This document shows positions 8,534 to 17,101 of a DNA stretch of 17,101 nt, in pieces. The notes under the pieces are model-generated. The model saw only the letters and a list, made by a program, of their open reading frames with translations, was not told the DNA's origin and searched no databases. Source of the DNA: Amoebophrya sp. AT5.2 (Eukaryota; Sar; Dinophyceae; Syndiniales; Amoebophryaceae); contig RXOD01004927.1 in assembly GCA_005223375.1 (NCBI GenBank), forward strand, positions 1-17,101. The letters are read 5' to 3'. How positions within the stretch are numbered: position 1 is the first letter of the stretch; each line of letters opens with the position of its first letter. Made by a program: the position numbers and the translations under genes.

Positions 8534-11500
8534 ATGGCGGACGTTCCTCTCATCGACCTTGATTGGTCGGACGTCAAAGTTATTCGACGGCCGCTCTGCG
8601 CAAGCTCCCTCCACGTCGAGGTCGATGCTGCAGACAATTCGAAGCCGCCACTCCTCGGAATTGATCTTCTTCTTTTCGGCTCTCCACTCCACCAGGTCGT
8701 GGACCTGCGTCTGCAAACACTACAACAAGAATACCACTTCTACAACGCGTGGGATGGGAAAGGGCTTTCCGACGAAAAAGGAACAGTCGTCAAGTCTGTG
8801 CTGGCCATCTGGAATCATCATACGGGGCAGGAAACTCATCTCCACCCAAACCGCCCCGAGGACAGTTTCATGCACCTCCGTCTGCGGTCGATGTTCAAGT
8901 GTGATCGCCTGCTGGAGTGGCGCTGGGCGGAGGTGATCGAGGGTCCTGAGACAGGAAAGGACCTGGCCACCGTCGAGATGTGGCTGCACATGGCCCAACA
9001 CCGCATCAAGGGAGCGCGGCGACTGGGCAGTGAAAATGTGGACCCGAACCTAATCGCTGAGGTTTTTGCGGGCTTGCTCTTCGAGCCGTTCTTTTCCGCG
9101 AACATCGACTTTCCGATTTTCCCTGATTTGATGTTGTCGGGGACGTACCACGTGTCGCAGGTCAACGAGATCGCGGTGAGATACGGCCAAATACACCACA
9201 ACTGGCGCAAGAGTATATTTTACTTGTATTTTACTTGTATTTTACTTGTATTTCACTTGTATTCAGTGGTGTTTGAGGTTCCGGGAACGCGTGGCTCCGG
9301 AAGTGGTTGGTCTGGTGTCCAAATATTTGTCTTGTATTTCACTAATATTTTACTTGTATTTCACTTGTATTCGAGGGTGTTTGAGGTTCTCAAAAAGTGG
9401 TCGTTGTGAGTCATCACTATGAGACAAAATATGACACCAAATATGAGTAAAATACAAGTAAAATACAAGTAATCTACGATAAGAAACGACCATTTTCAAT
9501 TGCTTCCAAATATCAGTAAAAATATGAGACCGCCAAGTCAGACTGTGTGCCTACCAGTGACGCAGGTCACTGGTATTTGATGTGGTATGGCGCTACAAGA
9601 CAAATATCAGTGTCGCACGGACCAACTATCACTGCGTTCTGTATGTACTTGTATTTGAACGTTTTACCAGCTCATTCGCCCGCGCACCCGAACACTGTCT
9701 ACCGCGCGACCGAAGTGGTGAAGATCTTTCTGGAGCACGGAACGAAACAAGGAATGGTCAAACTGGCGAAGAACTTTAAGATTGCGCTGAAGAAGCTCGC
9801 CCACTTCGAGACGGACCTTGGGCCAGGTCTTGTCTTCTTTTAGGTAGATGCGTTCCAGCGTTCAAACTTAATCCGGCGGCCATCTTTAAAGAAGCAGCAG
9901 ACTTTAAGCTAGTAAAGGTGTGACTACAACTGCCATGGAAAGGTCCGTCGTTTCTGCTGCTCTCCTGCTATGCTCTGTAAGTACTATGTTCCAATGTTTT
10001 CAGATTGGAGCCGAGACGCAGTCGACATGCCGCAGGAACACCTCGTCGTGGTGCAAGGCAGACCAAAAGCCGAGTTCCGGGAGAAAATAAAGCCGTTGTG
10101 CAGGGTGAAGCGGGCGCCGCAGGCTGAGAAAGAGGCGCGGTTTAACTTGGCTTGGGGCAACTTTGTGTACTTGCTTGTGCAGAAACTGAAACGCTACACG
10201 ACCACCGAGCTGCAGAACTCTCCCGTCGGCATTTCGACGGACGGCGTCGTAATAGGAGGGGTGGAGATAGCACAGGTGCGGGTCCGGGGGAAAATTTTTG
10301 GTCCGGTGGTTACGACAGTTCCGCTTCCACCTCTCGTTATCAAGCGCGTCACGACCCGGGAGATCAGCATTCAAATCATGAAGGACAACTTCATCAATCA
10401 TCACGAAGGCCGGCGGTTGCAAATGAAGACCACGTTCGCTCAGGCCAGTTTGAGGTGCCGCATCGAAGAAGTGCTGCTGGGCGGCAAAATGGGCGTGGAC
10501 TATCCAGTAGTCGTCTGCGTGGATCAAGGCGGCTCGCAGCGGAAATTCTGGATCTGGATGATGGCTAGCGGCTACAAGGTGGTGGTTATATTCGATCCGC
10601 CGCACCGCGACAGCCGGGACCTCGTGCTGGCCGCGCAGGCGGTGCTCCCTCGGTTTTTTGAACGCATTCTGAAATTCAGAACCGTCGCCGGAAAAACCCA
10701 GAGCTGCAAGATGGGAGACCTGATCGACGTGCTGGATAAGATGGACGACTTCTTGGTGATGGAGCTGGCCGGGTTTGATCGGAGACCGTTGGAACGCTGT
10801 CTGGCGGTTTCCTTCGATCACGAACACTTTCTTGACGAGTTCCGGGCAGCAACAGGCAGAATGCGGTCGCAAATCTGCAAGTTCAGCGGGGCGAAGCGCT
10901 TTGCCAAGTTCAGCTTTGCGGCAAGTTTCATGATCAAGAACTGGCCGAAGCTGACAGTCCTGGTGCGGATGATTCTGCGGCGGGAACATCCCTACATGTT
11001 GAGGCCAAAGGCACGGACGACAATACTTAAGGATCCGAACCGCAACGACCGCATGCAGATTACGTTCGAAACGAGTGACATCAACCGCCTCAGAAGAGCG
11101 CGCCGCGTCCGAGAAAGGCTGCGCGACGAAGAGTGTACTTTCGTGGCTTTCTATCACTTGGCTCGCAACATGTGCTCGCAACTTAGATGACGTAGCTGAT
11201 CCGATGCTCGGCGGCATAGAAGCAACTACTTACGTCGGCATCTCTGTGCCGTTGTGATCTTACCTTCTAAAAATATTCTCTGCCAGGCCGCTTTTTCCGC
11301 CAATAATTTATGTTTTCAATATCAGGCTTCGTCCGTGACGTCGGTGCCGAGGACGACGACGAGGACGATATCTTCATCGAGAAGATGAGCAAGGACGGCA
11401 AGAAGCCGGTCGAGGTGGTTCCCGAGCAAGTCATCACCGACGTTGTCCCCGAGCCTCTGGCGCCGGAACCGGGCGTCGCTGCAAAACGCCGCAGGGAGGG

Positions 11501-14500
11501 TGATGGCGAAGCAAGTCGGCAGGTGCCAGTGGATGAAGGTGCTGGCCTCCAGGCCGCCCTCGACCGCTTCGAGAGTGCCAAAGAAGGCAAAGGAGAGGAG
11601 GCGGACGATGGCGTCACGAAGCAGGTCGTACAGGACAACTTCTGGTGCATCTTTTGGGTCCTGCTTTCAGACGCGCACGCGCGGGTGCGGATTCTCACCT
11701 TCGAGGCCGCGGGCAGAGCGTGTTTGTACTATCATTCCATCTCCATCGCGGCTTGCTGGACGTATTTAAACGCGCACGGAGTATTTTGGTCGCAGCAGCC
11801 GGCGATGCTGGCGGACACCGCAAAAATCTTCAATGGCGAGCTCTCCGGGGATTTCGATGAGGTCTTGGACGAGGTGGACCACCATTTGATTTCGGCGCAG
11901 TACGGAGAGGCTTTTGAGGAGGTATTTCTTACGGTTGCTACCGTTGTAAAGCTCTGCGCACTTGGTTGGATCAATACTTCCGTGGCGAAACTCAGAACGA
12001 CTGCAGCTGCAAGATTTCGACGTGGGTTTTTTCTCCACGACTCAATGCATCACCTGAAAACGCCGTTTTTATAGTTGTCTCTTCCTTTGTCAAACGAACG
12101 ACCCACAAACGATCAGGTCATTGGCCGATCAATCTCCACCCATTTGTCGCGCATGGGAAGATGGACCCGCATTCTCATGTATGGGATGGATCCGAAACTT
12201 TCGCTCACGCTAGAGGATCTGAAGAAAGCGGCGCCCAGGGTCACGTCCTCCCTGCAGGCGGCGCTCGACCCCATTCTGAAAAACCCGGAAAACTACGTCG
12301 AGTGCACCGAGGGCGTCGCGGTTGGTCTCCAACCCCCGCGCTTCTACAACTACGACTTGACTTCCAAGCACCCCGATCTGGAGGACAAGACGAAGACGCT
12401 GCGCCTGCCACGATTCACCGACTTCGGCACTGCGTCGCTCATGGATCCAGTCGATTTTGAGCTGAAGCTGGCGGAGCGCATCGAACGCGTGAAGAAAGCG
12501 AAATCAGACATGGCGAGAGCGGTGGTCCCGCTGCTGATGCGGTCAGAACAATACTGGCACGTGACGGAGTTCATCTCTTTGCTGCGCGGCGGTAAGACCG
12601 AGGAAGCAAAAACACATGTGCGGGACCTTCAAGCAGCCAACCCGATCACCACCAGAGACATCGAGCAGCGCGGAGGTCAGCTCTCGAAAACTTCGCAGCA
12701 TGCGAATCACTCTGGCTCGCTGTGTGGGGTACTTCCTTGTGTGACTGTTGCTTTGCATCTCGTATTCACTGGAATACTTTTGAGTAAAATTAAGTAGCGT
12801 TTCTTCTACGAAGTTTTTAAAAAAGTGTTTGGGTGCAGAGAGTCGGCCTCATCCTTTGGCTTTTGGAAAAAAGCAAAACTGACATCTACCACAGAATGTG
12901 CCGTGGTCGCAAATCGAGCGGCTGGTTCCGATGTACGTTCCGGCTCTGCAGCCCTTCGACGAGGAGGAGGGGCAGGAGGCGACGACTGGCATCAAGGACT
13001 CCTACTCGGTTCTGGACAACCGCCAGCTTCTGGGGGAGGATCCGGCAGTCGACTTTCAGGAGGCGCACAGAAGCTGCTTCCCTGAGGATTCCTTCGAGGA
13101 TGCGACCCCGGGGCTGGTAGACATCGATGAATTCAGGCATTGGATCGAAAACCACACCGGCGCGAATGACCACGACAATTTCGAGCAGAAGCTGCAGGAG
13201 GCGCGCCAGTATTTCACCGGGGTGAATCAGCCGCAGAAGAAAAAGATTCGCGACATGGTGCAGCGGATTCTGCATGTAGACAAGGACGTGCACGACCTAA
13301 CAGACGACGAAGTCAGGGCGATCATTAGCTTTAAGTTCGACATCGCGGCCCTGCAGTATGTCGCCATGACAGAAATGCTTATCTTCGAGCAGTGGCCGGC
13401 ATTTGAGCTGAGGGACGGGTTCGCGAAGGATCGGTGGGACCGCGCCCGTTTGCAGGCGTTGTACCTAGGTGGCATCTACCAGAGGTACAAGGAAGCGAAG
13501 AAGCCGCTCATTCTCCTTGTCCAAGGTCCGCTGCAGGAGGTGCCGCTGTTCCTCAAGGTCAACACAGCCGTGCTGCCCCTCCGCATGATCCTCAGCGTGG
13601 TCGGCGACGTCGTCCAAAGCATGGTGTCGATGGATGGCACAACGAATGGGGACGCAGTGAATGTGCAGCAGGACGAGGATGATCTCGATGAGGACGATCC
13701 GCCGGAGGATCAGCCCGGTGGCGAAGCAGCATCGTCTTCTTCGACTGACGTGTTTATGGCAGACGCAATGATGGAAACGACGGCGGAACGCAGAACACGT
13801 ACTTTATTTGCTGTGTCGCTACCAAATGCATGTCAAGCCGTTTGTGTCCGTGTACTCAATCAGGAATCTTATGGCGCGGCCTCTCAGTGTGGTTGCATGC
13901 ATATCATCTGCGATTTTTTCCTCCCAGGTTTCTCGCGAGAAGTCTTTCGCAAAAACGCGGGTTCGCGTGTGCCGGTCGTTCCGAATGTGCGAATCGCGTA
14001 CCCCGAAACCGCTGCGTCCTACGCACTTCCGCTGCCGACGAGTGAAGCAGCGAAAGACACAAAGCTACGGGGTGTAGTGCTCAACTCCCCGGCCCTTCCC
14101 CGTTGTCAAGTCGTCTCAGGTGGCAGCATCTACACCGTCTCGGTTCTGACCACTTGCCGGCTCATGCTGCAGGAGGACCGCAAAATAAAAATCGAGGCCA
14201 GTACCACTTCGGGCGTGCGGTCGCCGTTGGCTGCAGCGGTGATGCTGGGAATGTTAAATGCAGAAGATGAGTGGATCGATGGCCACAAGTCTTCTGTGAA
14301 GGGGATGCTGAGGGAAACGGTGGAGTTTTTGATTCAAGACGAACCGAAGCGGCTGCGGTCGCTGATTGAACCGAGCTTCTGTTTCCACGAGGAGGAGAAG
14401 AAGGAGTTTGGATACGGAGAGTTCGACTGGGAGGGCGAGTTTCGGGGCGATGGCGACGACATATTCGATGGGGAGGCGTTTCCTCGGGAGATCGGATACT

Positions 14501-15951
14501 CCCCCCGCTCAAAGAAGAAGCCGAAGACTTTGCTGCCAACAATCGAAGAGGAAGCACGCATGCAGCCACCAGCTCCCACCAGCTCAGGTAGTAGTTCCAG
14601 CAGCTCAAGTAGCAGTTCAAACCAGGCAGCGGCAGCAGGCGGTGGAAGCAAACCTCTGTCGCCCGGGCTGTTGAATCCGTTCACCAACAAACCGATCCCC
14701 AGCGCGCTCAGCCCGCCCCTTCTGCAGCTTATGGCGCAGCCACGTGAAGAAGAGCAACTGGCTGGGGCGGAAAACCTTCGCGCCGAGGATCTTCACAAGC
14801 CCGCCGATCCAGATTTCGAGGAGTGTTGCCAGATGGCTCAGTATGTTCGGTCGACTGAGCTGCAGACGAGCCGAGAATACGCGGAGCTGGTGGCGGCGCT
14901 GATGATGGGGCAAGAAGACGCAGTAGAGTTCCTGGTGCGATCGGGCGTCTACCAGAAAGTAGAGGGGCCGAAGGGGACAAAACACCGAGGAAAGTACGTC
15001 ATCACCATGCAACTTACTTGTGAGAACATGATTCTGCAGCTGGCGGAAGCGGCCTCCATCAACAAAGATTTCGCGAAGAATCGAGTGAACGTGCGACCAG
15101 CAGAGCCGCAAGACGCAGCGAACCAGAACGCCGCCGACAAGGCACCGACCGCGAAGCAGCTAAACGCAAATGCGCAGCAGCTCCAGAAGCAGCTCGACAA
15201 CGACCAGCGCGACCAGGACCCGGGGGCCTGGGCCGGGCCGTGGTGGCTTGCTCCAGGTCGAAACCGGGACAACGATGACGACAGGCTGGTGGAGGACGGA
15301 GAGGATCTTCCGAAAAGCAATCTCAACAAAGCCAGCAACGCAGAAATCAAAGTGGCGGGTAAAAAGCTGGAGGAAAAGCTTATGAAGACTGCAACGGGGC
15401 GCAAGCAGTACGAACAATCGAAGAACGCCTTCCACTGCGACGAGCTGAATTTGTTCGAGATGCACGAGCGGGAGAAGGACAAGTGTCGGAAGCTGTGCTG
15501 CTTCATGTGCGGGGTACGGATGGGGCATTGTCGTTCAGTGTGGATCGACAATGGTGGGCCAAAACTAGACTTCTGGAAAAAAGGGACGAGGGGGGCACTA
15601 AACAAAAGGCAGCGCGGTCTGGGGCCACAGTGTCACACAATGCTCGAGGGCTACGCGAGTCGCTGCGTATGTGGGTACTGGATCGATAAGAAGCTTTATG
15701 AGGACGCAGCCGGTACCATACGGGTCAAACCGCACGGCATGTTTCGGTGCGCTGAGGACTATGCATGTGCGAGACTGCGGGACGAAGACGGGGTTTGCTG
15801 TGAATGTAAAGACCCGGTCCCGGCGAACGAACTGCAGATGTTGAAACCCGGCGTCACTTTTGGCGAATCAAGGAAGACGCAGAAGGCAGCGGCCAAATCT
15901 AAAGCTGCCTCGGACAGCTCTAAAAAGGTCGAGGTGGTAAACTTGGAGTAG
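8534..15951 (+). CDS. Gene C: giant uncharacterised protein (about 2033 aa, seven exons) with RNase H/DDE-like motif and Cys-rich C-terminus
   Basis: Exons by eye: 8534-9212, 9671-9826, 10004-11134, 11326-11921, 12117-12728, 12895-13798, 13928-15951; stop TAG. All junctions are GT...AG with matching phase. The ATG is the first after an in-frame TAA at 8513 and has a good context (TTTAATGGC). Residues 1-226 are of unknown fold. In exon 3 a hydrophobic strand ends in VDQGG (D452), and 24 residues on a second strand ends in DPPHRDSRD (476-484). This Asp-after-strand pattern recalls the RNase H-like core of DDE transposases and integrases, but I cannot identify a third acidic residue. Later come acidic linkers (AEDDDEDD; DEDDLDEDDPPED), a poly-Ser run near residue 1578 and, from 1879, about 13 Cys in 120 residues (CRKLCCFMC, SRCVCG, GVCCEC), likely zinc-binding. 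It may be an autonomous mobile element, a domesticated one, or a lineage-specific protein. The exon 5/6 junction is the least certain. Confidence 0.7.
9216..9472. repeat. Foldback array inside gene C intron 1
   Basis: TATTTTACTTG-type 11-bp units run in tandem at 9216-9259 (four units) and 9335-9367 (three, with substitutions). A 44-bp block starting at 9238 recurs at 9346 with three mismatches by eye. 9220-9246 is perfectly complementary (27 bp) to 9446-9472. A second, imperfect inverted pair lies inside it (TGGTGTCCAAATATTTGTCT at 9313 against about 9422-9438), and a third, about 9394-9405 against 9485-9496, straddles the right arm. The transcript could fold into a long hairpin. The architecture suggests a small non-autonomous element or introner. 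Confidence 0.75.
9552..9575. repeat. Perfect 10-bp-arm hairpin in gene C intron 1
   Basis: TACCAGTGAC, loop GCAG, GTCACTGGTA. It is compact, G/C-balanced and distinct from the A/T-rich foldback to its left. It lies about 95 nt before the splice acceptor and could be a relic of an element end or a structured splicing element. Confidence 0.75.
9827..10003 (+). other. Gene C intron 2, containing a consensus donor
   Basis: Donor GGCCAG|GTCTTG, acceptor TGTTTTCAG|ATTGG, phase 1, 177 nt. The frame stop TAG at 9841 lies inside it. A perfect GTAAGT lies at 9977, only 27 nt before the acceptor. Just upstream, an ATG at 9935 opens MERSVVSAALLLCS, a signal-peptide-like start that could mark an alternative first exon. 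Confidence 0.6.
11135..11325 (+). other. Gene C intron 3
   Basis: Donor GAGT|GTACTT, acceptor AATATCAG|GCTTC, phase 1, 191 nt. It joins RERLRDEEC to FVRDVGAEDDDEDD. Stops lie in the intron in the upstream frame. Confidence 0.6.
11922..12116 (+). other. Gene C intron 4
   Basis: Donor TGAGGAG|GTATTT, acceptor ACGATCAG|GTCATT, phase 0, 195 nt. It joins QYGEAFEE to VIGRSISTHLSRMG. The in-frame TAG at 12072 is intronic. Confidence 0.65.
12729..12894 (+). other. Gene C intron 5 (donor uncertain)
   Basis: Donor TGTGGG|GTACTT, acceptor CTACCACAG|AATGTG, phase 0, 166 nt. A more consensus-like donor, CGGAG|GTCAGC at 12676, would be phase 1 and does not fit the only acceptor available in the open downstream frame. 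The last 17 or so residues of exon 5 are therefore provisional. Confidence 0.4.
13799..13927 (+). other. Gene C intron 6, stopless and a multiple of three
   Basis: Donor GAACAC|GTACTT, acceptor TTTTTTCCTCCCAG|GTTTC, phase 1, 129 nt. It has the strongest pyrimidine tract of all the candidates. The sequence between is open in frame, so the unspliced RNA would also be translatable, inserting 43 Cys-rich residues. Confidence 0.55.
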
Positions 15952-16669
15952 GTGATCAATCACACAGAGTCGGTCTATGACCAAGTGTAAAATTTTTCTG
16001 CAGCATCTAGAACTAGATTTTATATCGCTTTGGCTCCTTCGAAAAAAGTCAGGCCATATCTTGAGCTATTCTTCAGAAAGAAGTCAAGTCGTCGCACTAT
16101 GAACTTCCCCTTTTGCGTTCTAAGAACTTGCATTTTCTAGAGCTATGAGTAAGTTGGGAGTGAGTCCTACGGGTTTTGCAATGATTGAGGTATCCCCTGG
16201 AAGCTGTTTCTGAGCTGATGTGGCTGAGCTTATGTTTCTGAAGAACTTTGAAAGATTTCGCAAAACCAGCTGAGTCAGAACTTTTCTGGATTGGTCTACT
16301 TCGTTTGCGAGGCGCAAGCGCCGACATGCATCTGCGCCGCCGATGCTCTGAAGCCTTTGATTGAAGTATTTCGGTCAAGTGTCGACGCAGCATCGTAGTC
16401 GTTCCTGCCCTCTCGTGGAGCTGTCTAGAGCGAGGGCCACCCAGTTCGTGAGAGTGGTTCCCAGCTGAATTTCCATACCTTTCACAAATACTTTCCGTAC
16501 GCGCCGCATAGATCCGAAGCGTTCCTGTCGATCTCTGGATCCTCTTTCCGTGATATCGTGCCACGATCTTAATTCGTATGCGTTTGATCATGCAGTGTAG
16601 CAACGGGGGGGTGCGCATCCCAAGGACACGCACGTACAAAAAATATACACACCACACACCTTACATTAA
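15952..16669. other. Convergent intergenic region
   Basis: This lies between the stop of gene C and the stop of the minus-strand gene that ends at 16670. A minus-strand frame is open across 16097-16657, but its translation is His/Arg/Ser-rich with no coding-like pattern, so I leave it out. I see nothing else here. Confidence 0.45.
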
Positions 16670-16805
16670 TTATTTACAACCACTCTCCAGCGCCTGCTGC
16701 CGCCGTTGGAGCAGGTCGATTCTCCGCGCCGTTTTCAAGACCGGATGCCCCACGTCGCCACGGAGATCTGGGCAGGGACGCGTTTCCGGAACCGGTTTGG
16801 ACGGG
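16670..16805 (-). CDS. Last exon of a minus-strand gene (partial, C-terminal 44 aa)
   Basis: Read on the minus strand, the acceptor CTTCGTCAG (ending at 16806) opens a frame that reads PSKPVPETRPC, then HPVLKTARRIDLLQRRQQAL and ESGCK before TAA at 16670-16672. The third positions are G/C-rich and the end forms a basic amphipathic helix. The exon begins one base into a codon (phase 2). I could not find the preceding exon in the remaining 295 bases, so the gene probably continues beyond the right edge. The plus-strand frame over the same bases is its shadow. Function unknown. Confidence 0.5.
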
Positions 16806-17101
16806 CTGACGAAGATGAGTTTTTCATTCCTTTCCGAGCTTGTGCAACGACATAGGATATATCGTCAAATAAAAATCGGAAATGGGCCCAAAAATGGGTT
16901 TTTTCTCTCTTTAACAGTGTTTGTCGTGCTTAAAGGGAAGACACAACCGCAGAGGATCGCATTAGAAAGCGAACACGAAACTCACAATTGTCAAGAAAAG
17001 CAGTTCTTTTTGTTAACAGACTACCGTTCGGTTGGTCATTCAAGTTTCGGTAAATTCGCTACCCCATTTTATCTTGACTGGGGCAAGCGATGAAGGCTCC
17101 G
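16806..17101. other. Probable intron of the minus-strand gene
   Basis: A/T-rich sequence upstream, on the minus strand, of the exon at 16670-16805. There is no coding signal on either strand that I can defend. The window ends inside it. Confidence 0.35.

Larger units (their letters stand above)
9213..9670 (+). other. Gene C intron 1, repeat-built
   Basis: Donor GCAAGA|GTATAT, acceptor TTTTACCAG|CTC, phase 1, 458 nt. It is the longest intron in the gene, A/T-rich, and made largely of direct and inverted repeats described separately. Another GT at 9176 (GCG|GTGAGA) looks like a better donor but gives the wrong phase for the downstream frame. Confidence 0.6.

Noticed and set aside
10000..11217. 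A 405-codon open frame on the minus strand opposite gene C exon 3
   Set aside because: It mirrors the plus-strand coding exon. Its product is rich in His, Pro and Leu as expected of a shadow, and the plus strand has matched splice junctions on both sides.
8534..15951. Treating the long frames as five or six separate genes
   Set aside because: Most lack ATG starts at their left ends, and all neighbouring pairs can be joined by GT...AG sites in matching phase with protein-like junctions.
1..17101. tRNA, rRNA, CRISPR arrays, bacterial operons, riboswitches
   Set aside because: No cloverleaf, rRNA core, regularly spaced identical repeats, or Shine-Dalgarno-led compact genes were found by eye on either strand.

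Overview
This looks like a nuclear fragment from a single-celled eukaryote. Long open stretches change frame at GT...AG boundaries and can be joined into multi-exon genes. There are no ribosome-binding sites, operons or prokaryotic families. The proteins contain poly-Ser, Gly-Lys-rich (KGKGK-like) and acidic low-complexity stretches, the splice donors are relaxed, and one intron is built of inverted repeats. Together these would suit a dinoflagellate or a related alveolate such as the syndinian Amoebophrya. That placement is inference, because no conserved marker gene is present.

Layout. 1-300 holds diverged repeat units. 655-3454 is a difficult region of exon-like pieces: a 181-aa coding stretch (1232-1777), a small multi-exon gene model (1877-2815), and several fragments I could not join. 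Gene B (about 4055-7184, plus strand) joins six exons into a predicted 772-aa protein with a possible signal peptide, a Gly-Lys-rich centre and an acidic tail. 7185-8533 has no convincing gene. Gene C (8534-15951, plus strand) joins seven exons into a predicted 2033-aa protein. Its middle has an RNase H/DDE-like pattern (VDQGG, then DPPHRDSRD) and its C-terminus is Cys-rich and probably zinc-binding. Near the right edge, 16670-16805 on the minus strand is the last exon of a gene that converges on gene C.

The most interesting items are gene C, an uncharacterised giant protein possibly derived from a mobile element, and its first intron, which carries tandem 11-bp units, a 27-bp perfect inverted repeat, a 44-bp direct duplication and a separate 10-bp-arm hairpin. 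Also notable are splice donors that ignore the GTRAGT consensus, stop codons that sit inside or at the edges of introns, and two very small candidate introns whose alternative reading is in-frame TGA codons.

All exon models were made by eye, matching reading frame and phase at GT/AG sites. Transcript data would settle them. I could name no gene by family with confidence, so gene symbols are empty.
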